Source: Streptosporangiaceae bacterium
GTDB taxonomy: Bacteria; Actinomycetota; Actinomycetes; Streptosporangiales; Streptosporangiaceae
Assembly: GCA_019246795.1 (NCBI GenBank)
Contig: JAFAPY010000042.1
Coordinates: forward strand, 1 to 35,963
DNA: 35,963 nt
Direction of reading: 5' to 3'
In this document: piece by piece, positions 23,780 to 32,149 of the stretch
Layout of the letters: the number at the start of each line of letters is the position of its first letter
Numbering within the stretch: position 1 is the first letter of the stretch
The notes under the pieces: model-generated
What the model saw: only the letters and a program-made list of their open reading frames with translations
Database searches by the model: none
What the model was told of the DNA's origin: nothing
Program-made: the position numbers and the translations under genes

Positions 23780-25095
23780 GTGACTGCCTCCAGCTGGTCG
23801 TCTGCCGGACATCGGTCTTTGAGCACATAGCGTTCGGCGAAATCGGCAACCGCCTGCCGGACCTCCTGCGGGGCGCCGGACGTGCCGAGCGCCGCGTCGG
23901 CGGCGTCGAAGCACCGCCTGCTCGCCTGGCTGATCAGCGGGTCGGCCGGACCGTGCCTGGCCGCCCGCAGCCACGGGGCCGCGTCCTCGGCGTGCGGGCT
24001 TGCGGCCCACAGCGGCTCGGCGGCGGCCATCGCCGCGCCGGCGGCCGCGGGATCATCGGCCAGGGCGGCCGCGACGGCTGCGGGCACGATCCAGCCGTCG
24101 CCGGGCTGCGCGTCGATCATCCGCAGTTCCAGGTGCCCGCGCGGGCGGACCGGCGGGAACAGCGTGGACAGGTGATAGTCCAGGTCCTCGCGGGTGGCCG
24201 CCCGCAGCGTGCCGTGCCCGCGCAGCCAGCCGCGGAAGGTCAGACCGGGCGGGGCGGTCCAGTCCGAACAGCCCGGGTTCCGCACGCACATCAGCTCGGC
24301 ATCCAGGGCGTAGCCTGCCCAGGCGTCGCGCGGGTCCCCGCCGGACGCCGGCGGCCTTGTGCGCCCCGGATCGAGGTTCGCCCACACCTGCTGCCTGGAC
24401 GACCGCCAGCCCGTCGGCCGCCCGCCGCGCAGCGGGGAGTTCGCGAACGCGGCGACCAGGACCGGCCCGATCGCGTGCAGCAGCCTCCAGCGCCAGCGGT
24501 ACCCGGACGTGCCCGCGCTGTCATCGCCTGCGTCCAGGCAGATCTGCACCGACGCGGTGCCGCACATCATCTGGCGGCCCCACGGGCCTGCCCGGTCGAA
24601 GAAAGCCTCCATCGCGGCGTAGCGCGGCAGGTCCAGCAGCCGCCGCGGCGGCCGCAGCGGATCCAGGCCGTAGCCGCACAGCTCCAGGCCGACGGCAGCG
24701 GCCGCGCCGCGCAGCGCGGCCAGGTCCCGCCCGGCCGTATCCCAGAGCTCGCCGAGCGAAGCCGCGGGAGCCGAGCTGAGTTCCAGCTGCCCGCCCGGCT
24801 CAACCGTCAGCCGCGCACCGGAGGCGAGAGAAGGGCTTGTATACCTAACGAACCGTGGTGCTTGTCCCCGGTAGCCGTCACCGTCGACGGGGAAATCCCC
24901 GCCGAGTCTGGTCAGGGCGGCGGCTACCTGTTCCGCCCCGACCGGCAGGGCTGGGTCGCAGCGGTCGCGCACCAGCCACTCGAGCTCGACGCCGATCCGT
25001 GCCGGCGGCCCGGTCTTGAAGCAGATCCCGTGAACGTGCGCCCGCGCGTCGGCCTCGGTCAGCGCAGCCCCGCCCGTCGTGGCCCCGTTTGTCAC
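23776..25095 (-). CDS. egtA: Glutamate-cysteine ligase EgtA
   Basis: 439 residues from the GTG at 25095 (VTNGATTGG). Makes gamma-glutamylcysteine for EgtB. The GCS2-like pattern GVELEWLV, GGQLELSSAP, RQMMCGTASVQICLDAGD, VLVAAFANSPLRGG and WLRGHGTLRAATREDLDYHLSTLFPPVRPRGHLELRMIDAQPGDGW is clear. The open frame continues upstream to 25719 but that part is antisense to steA, and GTG 25095 is the only sensible start between the divergent gene and the first conserved motif. No Shine-Dalgarno sequence; a -10-like TAGTGT ends 7 nt before it. First gene of egtABCD; egtE is not present here. Confidence 0.93.
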   Translation of the reverse strand: MTNGATTGGAALTEADARAHVHGICFKTGPPARIGVELEWLVRDRCDPALPVGAEQVAAALTRLGGDFPVDGDGYRGQAPRFVRYTSPSLASGARLTVEPGGQLELSSAPAASLGELWDTAGRDLAALRGAAAAVGLELCGYGLDPLRPPRRLLDLPRYAAMEAFFDRAGPWGRQMMCGTASVQICLDAGDDSAGTSGYRWRWRLLHAIGPVLVAAFANSPLRGGRPTGWRSSRQQVWANLDPGRTRPPASGGDPRDAWAGYALDAELMCVRNPGCSDWTAPPGLTFRGWLRGHGTLRAATREDLDYHLSTLFPPVRPRGHLELRMIDAQPGDGWIVPAAVAAALADDPAAAGAAMAAAEPLWAASPHAEDAAPWLRAARHGPADPLISQASRRCFDAADAALGTSGAPQEVRQAVADFAERYVLKDRCPADDQLEAVT

Positions 25096-25102
25096 GATTA
25101 GA

Positions 25103-25108
25103 ACACTA
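25103..25108 (-). promoter_or_regulatory. Probable -10 element of the egt operon
   Basis: On the minus strand TAGTGT ends 7 nt before the egtA GTG (25095), the geometry of a leaderless transcript. No matching -35 box is obvious. Confidence 0.4.
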
Positions 25109-25171
25109 CCGGACGGGTCTGACATTCTTACTGGCCATCGCGGCGTTGCGGCTCTGGCAGGATGGAAGCCG

Positions 25172-26365
25172 ATGAAGGTCCCCTCGCTGAGGATTCCGCT
25201 TCCGTCCCCGGGAAAGGCCGCCGAGCCGCCCGGCGTCGTCGCCGTGGCCCGCGTGGACCGCAGGACCAAGAACATCACCCGGCGGCTCAGCCCGGGGGAC
25301 ATCGCGATCATCGACCACGCCGACCTGGACCGGGTCAGCGCCGAGGAACTGATGAGGCGCAAGATCGCAGCCGTCGTCAACGTCGCCACCACCATCACCG
25401 GCAGATACCCGAACCTCGGGCCGCAGCTGCTGCTCGACGCCGGCATCCCCGTCATCGACGGGGTCGGGAAGGACGTGCTCGGCAAGGTCCCCGACGGAGC
25501 CGTCGTCCGGCTCGACCATGACACCCTGTACCTGGGCGACACCGTAGTGGCGAAGGGAACGCCGCTCACCCAGGAACTGGTCGACGCGGCGATGGCCGAG
25601 GCCAGGTCCATGGTGGGCGTGCAGATCGAGTCGTTCGCCGCCAACACGCTGGAGTTCCTGCGCCGGGAGCACGCGCTGCTGACCGACGGGGTGGCCGCGC
25701 CGGGGATGGACACCGACATGGAGGGGCGGCACGTGCTGGTGGTGGTGCGCGGGTACCACTACCGGGAGGACCTGGCGGCGCTGCGGCCCTACATCCGGGA
25801 GTACAAGCCGGTGCTGGTGGCGGTGGACGGCGGCGCGGACGCCCTTCTCGAGGGCGGCTACACCCCCGACGCCATCTTCGGCGACATGGACTCGGTCTCC
25901 GATGAGGCGCTGTGCTGCGGCGCGGAGCTGGTCGTGCACGCCTACCCGGACGGCCGGGCGCCGGGGCTGGACCGGATCCGCGAGCTGGGCCTGGACGCGG
26001 TCACCTGCCCCGCCCCCGGCACCAGCGAGGACGTGGCGCTGCTGGTTGCCGACGCCAAGGGCGCCAGCCTGATCGCCGTGGTGGGCACGCACCACACGCT
26101 GGAGGAGTTCCTGGACAAGGGCCGCCCTGGGATGTCGTCCACGTTCATCACGCACCTGCGGGTGGCCGGGAAGCTGGTCAACGCCAGGGGGGTACACCAG
26201 CTGTACCAGAGCAGGATCTCAGGCTGGTCGCTGCTCGCGCTGGTGCTCGCCGCGGCGGTGACCGTGTTCGTCGCGGTAAGGTTCTCGCCCGCCGGGCCGA
26301 TCCTGGCCAGGTACTTCGAGGCGACCTGGCACTCCTTCACCTACTGGCTGACCGGAAAACTCTAG
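25172..26365 (+). CDS. steA: Cytokinetic ring / septation protein SteA
   Basis: 397 residues from the ATG at 25172 (MKVPSLRIPLPSPGK); an upstream in-frame ATG at 25079 would overlap egtA and adds non-family residues. GVVAVARVDRRTKNITRRL, DIAIIDHADLDRVSAEEL, GRYPNLGPQLLLDAGIPVIDGVG, and a thiamin-pyrophosphokinase-like core with VDGGADALLEGGYTPDAIFGDMDSVSD identify SteA (Rv1697 group). A C-terminal membrane helix (about 348-368) anchors it. In corynebacteria SteA and SteB act together in cell separation through peptidoglycan hydrolase control. Shares one base with steB. Confidence 0.92.
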   Translation: MKVPSLRIPLPSPGKAAEPPGVVAVARVDRRTKNITRRLSPGDIAIIDHADLDRVSAEELMRRKIAAVVNVATTITGRYPNLGPQLLLDAGIPVIDGVGKDVLGKVPDGAVVRLDHDTLYLGDTVVAKGTPLTQELVDAAMAEARSMVGVQIESFAANTLEFLRREHALLTDGVAAPGMDTDMEGRHVLVVVRGYHYREDLAALRPYIREYKPVLVAVDGGADALLEGGYTPDAIFGDMDSVSDEALCCGAELVVHAYPDGRAPGLDRIRELGLDAVTCPAPGTSEDVALLVADAKGASLIAVVGTHHTLEEFLDKGRPGMSSTFITHLRVAGKLVNARGVHQLYQSRISGWSLLALVLAAAVTVFVAVRFSPAGPILARYFEATWHSFTYWLTGKL

Positions 26366-27414
26366 TGATCGACTTTCGCTACCATCTGGTGTCCATCGTG
26401 GCGGTGTTCCTCGCCCTGGCCATCGGGATCGTGCTGGGCTCCACCGAGCTGCAGGGACCGGCGTTCAACATCCTGAACCAGACCACGTCCAAGCTGCAGG
26501 ACGAGTGGAACCAGGCGCGCAGCCAGCTGGCCACGACCCAGGCCCAGCTCGGCGCCGACGAGGCGTACGCCGCGGCGGTCGAGCCCGCGGTGCTGCACGA
26601 CCTGCTGACCGGGCAGCGGCTGCTGCTGATCACCGAGCCGGGCTCCCAGCCTGGGGTGGTCGGCGGGATCACCAGCGCCGCGCAGGACGCGGGCGCCGAG
26701 GTGACCGGGCAGATCGCGCTGCAGCCGAAGTTCTTCGACACCAGCGCCGCCACGCAGCAGGCGCTCGACCAGACCACGCTGAACGCGGCGTCCCAGGCCG
26801 CGATCACGCTGGAGCCCAGCCAGACCTACGCCCAGCAGGCCGCCCAGCTGCTGGCCACCGAGATCCTCACCAAGGCGCCCGCTTCGCCCGGGGCCCAGCA
26901 GCAGGCGCCCGGCGCCCAGGGGTACTCGGCCGCCGCTGCGCAGGCGATGCTCGCGGCCTACGCGCAGTCCGGGTTCCTGACCATCAGCGGGCAGCCGTCC
27001 GCGCAGGCGACGCTTGCCGTGGTGATCACCCCGCAGACCGCGCCGTCCGACGGCAGCGCGGACCCGCTCGGCCAGCTGCTGGTGCCGCTGGCCGAGCAAC
27101 TGGCCGCAAAGAGCTCGGCAACCGTGGTGGCGGGCTCCTCGGCGGCCTCGGGCCCGGGCAGCCCGATCGGGGTGCTGCGTACCAGCACCGCCGTCGGCCA
27201 GGTATCCACGGTCGATGACGCCGACTTCGTGTCCGGGCAGACCGTGGCGATCCAGGCGCTGGCCGCGCAGCTGAACGGCGGCAAGCCGGGCAACTACGGG
27301 CTCACGGCCAACGGCGCGAGCGCCGCCGCGCCCAGCCCGGTGCCCACGCCGTCCGGCAGCGCCGGCCCGTCCGCGACGGCCACGCCCGCCGCCACGAAGA
27401 ATGCAGCCAGATGA
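26365..27414 (+). CDS. steB: SteB / MctB-like copper-transporter-family membrane protein
   Basis: 349 residues, GTG start sharing a base with the steA stop (TAGTG). The N-terminus VIDFRYHLVSIVAVFLALAIGIVLGSTEL is the characteristic membrane segment of the family (PF11382), followed by a coiled-coil-like region (about 35-70) and a large extracytoplasmic domain; the tail is Pro/Ser/Ala-rich. The M. tuberculosis orthologue MctB (Rv1698) was linked to copper tolerance, while in corynebacteria the SteA partner SteB functions in daughter-cell separation. Position after steA favours the second role. Confidence 0.9.
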   Translation: MIDFRYHLVSIVAVFLALAIGIVLGSTELQGPAFNILNQTTSKLQDEWNQARSQLATTQAQLGADEAYAAAVEPAVLHDLLTGQRLLLITEPGSQPGVVGGITSAAQDAGAEVTGQIALQPKFFDTSAATQQALDQTTLNAASQAAITLEPSQTYAQQAAQLLATEILTKAPASPGAQQQAPGAQGYSAAAAQAMLAAYAQSGFLTISGQPSAQATLAVVITPQTAPSDGSADPLGQLLVPLAEQLAAKSSATVVAGSSAASGPGSPIGVLRTSTAVGQVSTVDDADFVSGQTVAIQALAAQLNGGKPGNYGLTANGASAAAPSPVPTPSGSAGPSATATPAATKNAAR

Positions 27415-28229
27415 ACCGGGCCGTCAGGGATCCCGTTGTCGCCGGGCTGGCCGCTGCCGCAGCGGCCCGTGCCGCCTACGTGACGCTGACCCGCCGGCCG
27501 CCCGGCGGCCCCAAGGCATGGTGGCGCGGCAACCACCGCGGCGAGCCGGTGACGCTGCTGGAGGGACCCGCCGTCGCGGCGGGGGCGATCGTCGGCGTGC
27601 TGGCGCAGGCCGCCCTGGCACAGCACCGGCGGCGGGCCGCCGCGATGGCGGCGGCGGGGGCAGGCGCGGCGGCGTTCGGCGGGTACGACGACCTCGCCGG
27701 CTCGGGGGACCGGCGCGGGTTCCGCGGCCACCTCGGCGCGCTGCGGCACGGCGAGGTGACCACCGGCGTGGTCAAGCTGGGCGGCATCGGCGTCACCGGG
27801 CTAGTCAGCGCCGCGATCGCCGGAGGCCCCGCCGCGGACATCGTCATCAACGCGGGTCTGGTCGCCGGGGGCGCGAACCTGCTGAACCTGTTCGATCTGC
27901 GGCCCGGGCGCGCTATCAAGGTCGCGCTCGCCGCGGGCGTGCCCGGGGCGCCGGTCACCGCCGCGCCGCTGGCGGCGGCGCTCGCCCTGCTGCCGGAAGA
28001 CCTCGGCGAACGGGCCATGCTCGGCGACGCAGGCGCGAACGCGCTGGGCGCCATGCTCGGCGCCGCCGCGGGCAGCCTGCCGCGGCCGGCCAGGATCGCG
28101 CTGCTGTCCGGGATCGCCGCGCTGACCGCGGCCAGCGAGAAGGTCAGCTTCACCAAGGTGATCGAGCGCACCCCGGCCCTGCGCCGGCTGGACATGCTGG
28201 GCAGGCGGCCTCCTGCCGACCGGGAATGA
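27411..28229 (+). CDS. Short PNPT/MraY-WecA-like membrane protein
   Basis: 272 residues, ATGA overlap with steB. Hydrophobic, about 6-8 short membrane segments. Motifs echo polyprenyl-phosphate sugar-1-phosphate transferases: GGYDDLAG (Asp93-Asp94, the family DD pair), NLLNLFDLRPGRAIK (Asp162, cf. NxxNLxDGxDG), and GDAGANALGA (cf. GDTGSLxLG). It is much shorter than MraY (about 360) and lacks the PLHHHFE histidine loop. It could be a divergent transferase loading a sugar on a lipid carrier, or a non-catalytic relative. Lies between steAB and murJ. Confidence 0.7.
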   Translation: MNRAVRDPVVAGLAAAAAARAAYVTLTRRPPGGPKAWWRGNHRGEPVTLLEGPAVAAGAIVGVLAQAALAQHRRRAAAMAAAGAGAAAFGGYDDLAGSGDRRGFRGHLGALRHGEVTTGVVKLGGIGVTGLVSAAIAGGPAADIVINAGLVAGGANLLNLFDLRPGRAIKVALAAGVPGAPVTAAPLAAALALLPEDLGERAMLGDAGANALGAMLGAAAGSLPRPARIALLSGIAALTAASEKVSFTKVIERTPALRRLDMLGRRPPADRE

Positions 28230-29854
28230 TCACCCCCGTCGCGCAGCGGGGCAGTGATCGCCAGCGGCACGGGGGGCTGGGCCGCGCCGCGCTGCTGATC
28301 GCCGCGATCACCCTGCTGGCACGGGTGATCGGTTTCGGCCGCCAGGTGGTGTTCGCGCACACCGTGCAGGCCCAGTGCCTGGGCACCGCGTACACCACCG
28401 CCAACATGGTGCCGAACATCATCTACGACATCGTCGTGGGCGGCGCGCTGACCGCCGTCGTGGTACCGGTGCTCGCCGGGCCGGTCCGCGATGAATCGGC
28501 CGGCCGTGATGAGGTGCGGCGCACATCGGCCGCGCTGCTGACCTGGACGGTGCTGCTGCTCCTGCCGGTCACCGCCGCGGTGGCATTCACCGCGCGCCCG
28601 CTGGTGTCCCTCCTGCTCGGCGGGACCCCCGGTTGCCCGCGGGCGAGCATGGTCACGATGGCCGCGCGGATGCTGATCGTGTTCGCGCCGCAGATCATGC
28701 TGTACGGCCTGGCCGTGGTCCTGTACGGCATCTTGCATGCGCACCGCAGGTTCGCCGCGCCCGCCCTGGCCCCGGTGCTGTCCAGCCTGGTGGTGATCGG
28801 CGCCTACATCTGGTTCGGCGTGACCGGGAACGGGTACCAGGACATGACCAGGCCGGTGCCGGCCCTGTCGTGGATCGTGCTGGCCGTCGGCACCACCGCC
28901 GGGGTGGCAGCGCTGGTGGCCACCCCCCTGATACCGTTCGCCCGGTTGCGGCTGGCGCTGCGGCCCGCGTTGCGGTTCCCGGCCGGGGTGGGCATCAGGG
29001 TCCGGTCGCTGGCCGCCGCCGGCCTCGCGACGCTCATCGCGCAGGATGCCTCGGTGGCGGTGGTGATCTTGCTGGCCAACTCCCGCGGCGGCAACGGCGC
29101 GCTGGTGCTGTACAGCTTCGCCTGGGCGGTGTTCTTCGTGCCGTATGCCGTGCTGGCCGTGCCGATCGCGACCAGCGCCTTTCCCGAGCTGTCCGCACGC
29201 ACCGACCGCTTCGCCGCTACCAGCGCCGCCTCCACCCGCGCGGTGATCGTGGTGTCCTGGCTCGGCGCGGCCGCGATGGCAGGCACGTGCATCCCGCTGG
29301 CCCGGGTGTTCCAGTCCCACGCCGATCAGGCGGCGGCGGCCAGACAGCTCGCGGTCGCGCTGGCCGCGTTCGCCGTGGGCCTGGTCGGCTACGGCCTGAC
29401 CGCGAACCTGTCCCGGGTGCTCTACGCCCGCCGCCGCAGCCGTGCCGCCGCGGCGGCGGTGTGCGGCGGCTGGCTCCTGGTGATCGCCGCCGACCTGCTG
29501 CTGGTGCCGTTCGCGGGCCGGTCCGCGGTGGTTCCGCTGCTCGGCGCGGGCACCGCCATCGGCCTGACCGGCTCCGGCGCCGTGCTGGTCATCCTGGTCC
29601 GCCGCGCCTGCGGCAAGGATGCGCTGCACGGGTCGGCCCGGGCCTGGCTGGCCGGGCTGGCTGGGGCGGCGGCCGGCGCTGCCGCCGGGCTCGGCGTGGC
29701 CGCCGCCCTGCCGGCGGCCGGCTTCCTGCCGAACGTGGCGGTCACCGTGGCGGCCGGCGCCGCCGTGCTCGCGGTGTTCGCCGCGGTCGTCGCGCTGGCC
29801 GACGGCGGAGACCTGCGCGCGGTGCTGCGCCGCTCCGCTCGGGGCCGCGCATGA
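28226..29854 (+). CDS. murJ: MurJ/MviN-family lipid II flippase
   Basis: 542 residues from the ATG at 28226 (ATGA overlap). Multi-pass membrane protein of the MOP superfamily, predicted about 14 helices. LLARVIGFGRQVVFAHTVQAQCLGTAYTTANMVPNIIYDIVVGGALTAVVVPVLA is the classical N-terminal MurJ region with its loop 1; AVFFVPYAVLAVPIATSAFPELSA is the second half-repeat equivalent. Exports lipid-linked peptidoglycan precursor, or a related lipid-linked sugar, across the membrane. Actinomycetes often have more than one paralogue, so this need not be the essential one. Confidence 0.9.
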   Translation: MITPVAQRGSDRQRHGGLGRAALLIAAITLLARVIGFGRQVVFAHTVQAQCLGTAYTTANMVPNIIYDIVVGGALTAVVVPVLAGPVRDESAGRDEVRRTSAALLTWTVLLLLPVTAAVAFTARPLVSLLLGGTPGCPRASMVTMAARMLIVFAPQIMLYGLAVVLYGILHAHRRFAAPALAPVLSSLVVIGAYIWFGVTGNGYQDMTRPVPALSWIVLAVGTTAGVAALVATPLIPFARLRLALRPALRFPAGVGIRVRSLAAAGLATLIAQDASVAVVILLANSRGGNGALVLYSFAWAVFFVPYAVLAVPIATSAFPELSARTDRFAATSAASTRAVIVVSWLGAAAMAGTCIPLARVFQSHADQAAAARQLAVALAAFAVGLVGYGLTANLSRVLYARRRSRAAAAAVCGGWLLVIAADLLLVPFAGRSAVVPLLGAGTAIGLTGSGAVLVILVRRACGKDALHGSARAWLAGLAGAAAGAAAGLGVAAALPAAGFLPNVAVTVAAGAAVLAVFAAVVALADGGDLRAVLRRSARGRA

Positions 29855-30978
29855 AGGTCGCGTTCGTGCTGGGCACCAGCGCCGGCGGCACCGCGCGGCA
29901 CGTGAAGATGCTTGCCGACGGGTGCGCGTCCCGCGGGATGCAGGCGGCGGTGTTCGGGCCGGCGCAGGCCGACCGCGATTTCGGCTTCGCCGCCACGGCC
30001 ACCTTCGCCTCCGTGGGGATCGGCGACCGGCCGCAGCCGCGCCGTGACCTGCGGGCGGTCCTGCGGCTGCGCCGCCTGCTCCAGGCATGGCGGCCTGACG
30101 TGGCACACGCGCACGGCCTGCGGGCCGGCGGGCTCACCGCGATCGCACGGGCCTTGGTCCGGACGGCGGTTGCTGATCCCCGGCCAGCGCTGGTGGTCAC
30201 CGTGCACAACGCCCCGCCCGCCGGCGGCGTGACCGGCGCGGTCTACCGCGTCCTCGAGCGGATCGTCGCGCGCAGCGCCGACTCGGTGCTGTGCGTGTCA
30301 CCGGACACCGAACAGCGCATGCGCGCCGCAGGCGCGCGCCGCATCGGCCGCGCGGTCGTCGCCGCACCCGTCGTCCCCGCGGTGACACGCAAGGGCAGGA
30401 ATCCCCGGCCGATGGTTCTCGCGGCCGGCAGGCTCGCGCCGCAGAAGGGGTTCGGCACGCTGCTGGAGGCCGCCGCCCGGTGGCAGGACATCGAGCCGGA
30501 GCCGGTCCTGGTGATCGCAGGGGACGGCCCGCTCGAGGCGGCGCTGAAAGGTCATGCGGCCTCGCTCGGCGTCACGGTCCAGTTCGCCGGACAGCGCCCG
30601 GACCTGCCTGCGCTGCTGGCCGCGGCCGATGTCTTCGTGCTGCCCAGCATCTGGGAAGGACAGCCGCTCATCCTGCAGGAGGCGCTGCGCGCGGGGGTCC
30701 CGGTGGTGGCAACCCGGGTCGGCGGCGTCCCGGCGCTGACCGGCGAGGACGCCGCGCTGCTGGTTCCCCCGGGCCGCCCGGAGGCCCTCGCCACGGCGGT
30801 GCGGGCCGTGCTCACCGATCCTGCGCTGGCGGCCAGGCTGGGCAAGGCCGCGGCAGGCCGCGGGCACTCGCTTCCCGGCGCCGACGCCGCCGTGGCCGCG
30901 GTCCTGGCCGAATACCGCCGCCTGGCAGCCGCGCCGGGTAACCCGGGTAACGCGTCGGGTGCCGTCAGCTCCCGGTAG
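29851..30978 (+). CDS. Family 4 glycosyltransferase (GT-B)
   Basis: 375 residues, ATGA overlap with murJ. N-terminal VLGTSAGGTARHVKMLADGCASRG and DVAHAHGLRAGGL; C-terminal Rossmann domain with LAAGRLAPQKGFGTLLEAAA, VIAGDGPLEAALK and the EX7E-type SIWEGQPLILQEALRAGVPVVATRVGGVPAL. Retaining nucleotide-sugar-dependent enzyme, cytoplasmic or peripheral. Its place after murJ suggests a role in a cell-envelope polymer. A second GT4 gene ends facing it. Confidence 0.9.
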   Translation: MKVAFVLGTSAGGTARHVKMLADGCASRGMQAAVFGPAQADRDFGFAATATFASVGIGDRPQPRRDLRAVLRLRRLLQAWRPDVAHAHGLRAGGLTAIARALVRTAVADPRPALVVTVHNAPPAGGVTGAVYRVLERIVARSADSVLCVSPDTEQRMRAAGARRIGRAVVAAPVVPAVTRKGRNPRPMVLAAGRLAPQKGFGTLLEAAARWQDIEPEPVLVIAGDGPLEAALKGHAASLGVTVQFAGQRPDLPALLAAADVFVLPSIWEGQPLILQEALRAGVPVVATRVGGVPALTGEDAALLVPPGRPEALATAVRAVLTDPALAARLGKAAAGRGHSLPGADAAVAAVLAEYRRLAAAPGNPGNASGAVSSR

Positions 30979-32138
30979 AGCGCGGCCACCTGCCGGGCCA
31001 GCGCCGGCCAGGTGTACCGTTCCGCGGTGCGGCGGGCAGCGGCCGAAAGCCGCGCCGCGGTGCCAGGCTCGGCGAGCACCCGGGTGATCGCGGCGGCCAG
31101 CGTGGCAGGGTCGGCCGGCGGCACCAGCAGGCCGTTCACGTCGTGGTCCACCAGCGCCGGTATGCCGCCGACCCGGCTGGCGACCACCGGCAGGCCGGCC
31201 GCCATGCCCTCCACGAGCACCGACGGCAGCTCCTCGTACTTAGTGGCCAGCACCAGCAGGTCGATGTGCTGCAGCACCGCGGGGATCACGGCGTGCGGCA
31301 GGAACCCGGTGAAGTGCACTCGCCCGCCTGCCGGCACGGACCCCGCAGCCAGCCGCTCCGCGGCCGGCCTGCCGGGACCGTCGCCGACGATGAGCAGGCA
31401 CGCCGGTTCTGCCACCATGCCGAAGGCCTTCACCAGCGTGCCGACGTCCTTCTGCGGGGCGATCCTGCCGATGTAGCCGACCCGCGGCCGAGGCAGCTCC
31501 GGGAACGGGTCCGGGATCACCGTGCTGAAAAGATGCGGGTCGTACCCGGGCGGGATAACCCGGACCTTGCTGTCCGGCAGGCCGTCTCGCACCAGCAGGT
31601 CCGCGGCCTGGCGGGTGAGCGCGATCACCGCGTCCGCCCGCCGCAGCGCCCGGCCTTCCCCGAGGCCGCCTGCCAGCCGCAGCAGGGCCTTCCGTGCCGA
31701 GTCCACCCGCAGCGTGTGCCGGATGCTGGTATGGACGGTGACCACGAGCGGGCAGCCGTGCCTGCGGGCGGCCAGCGCGGCCAGCGGCATCAGCGCGACG
31801 TCCTCCCCGCAGTGCGCATGTACCAGGCTGACCGGCCTCCTCTCGCTCAGCGCCGTCCGTGCCGCTGCGGCCGCCCAGGCCTGGCGGGCTACCGGAATGT
31901 GCACGCCGGTCCGCACCACCTGCCCGTGCTCGCCGAACCGGGTCCGTCCGGCCGGGCCGTCAAGCCGCGAGGTGAGCACCACCTGGCGGATCCCCATCTG
32001 GTCCAGGCACCGGCTCAGCTCGGCCGCGTGGTTCTGCATCCCGCCGATGGCGTCGTACCGCGCTGCGGCCGGGGTCAGCGTGGCTGGTTCGAAGACCGAG
32101 CACACCCGGATGACCCGCAGCGCGCCCAGGGCCGCCAT
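30552..32138 (-). CDS. Family 4 glycosyltransferase with run-on 3' end
   Basis: 528 codons from the ATG at 32138. The N-terminus has ARYDAIGGMQNHAAELSRCLDQMG and VHAHCGEDVALMPLAAL; the C-terminal domain VGYIGRIAPQKDVGTLVKAF, LIVGDGPGRPAAERL and YEELPSVLVEGMAAGLPVVASRVGGIPALVDHDVNGLLVPP shows GT4 with the EX7E motif. The domain ends at ARQVAALYRELTAP (about 30965); the remaining 140 or so residues are antisense to the facing glycosyltransferase and low in complexity, so the real stop was probably lost. Eleven bases separate it from the MetE-like gene upstream. Confidence 0.85.
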   Translation of the reverse strand: MAALGALRVIRVCSVFEPATLTPAAARYDAIGGMQNHAAELSRCLDQMGIRQVVLTSRLDGPAGRTRFGEHGQVVRTGVHIPVARQAWAAAAARTALSERRPVSLVHAHCGEDVALMPLAALAARRHGCPLVVTVHTSIRHTLRVDSARKALLRLAGGLGEGRALRRADAVIALTRQAADLLVRDGLPDSKVRVIPPGYDPHLFSTVIPDPFPELPRPRVGYIGRIAPQKDVGTLVKAFGMVAEPACLLIVGDGPGRPAAERLAAGSVPAGGRVHFTGFLPHAVIPAVLQHIDLLVLATKYEELPSVLVEGMAAGLPVVASRVGGIPALVDHDVNGLLVPPADPATLAAAITRVLAEPGTAARLSAAARRTAERYTWPALARQVAALYRELTAPDALPGLPGAAARRRYSARTAATAASAPGSECPRPAAALPSLAASAGSVSTARTAVARASGRPGGTSSAASSPVSAGTPPTRVATTGTPARSASCRMSGCPSQMLGSTKTSAAASSAGRSGRCPANWTVTPSEAA

Positions 32139-32149
32139 GAAGCGATGGC

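Noticed and set aside
22370-23830. 486-codon plus-strand open frame
   Set aside because: Antisense to egtB, whose iron-binding and FGE motifs are unmistakable.
25079-25171. Longer steA start at ATG 25079
   Set aside because: Would overlap egtA and adds residues unlike the family; ATG 25172 begins the conserved sequence.
27476-30106. 876-codon minus-strand open frame
   Set aside because: Antisense to the PNPT-like and murJ genes; composition is His/Gln/Arg-rich noise.
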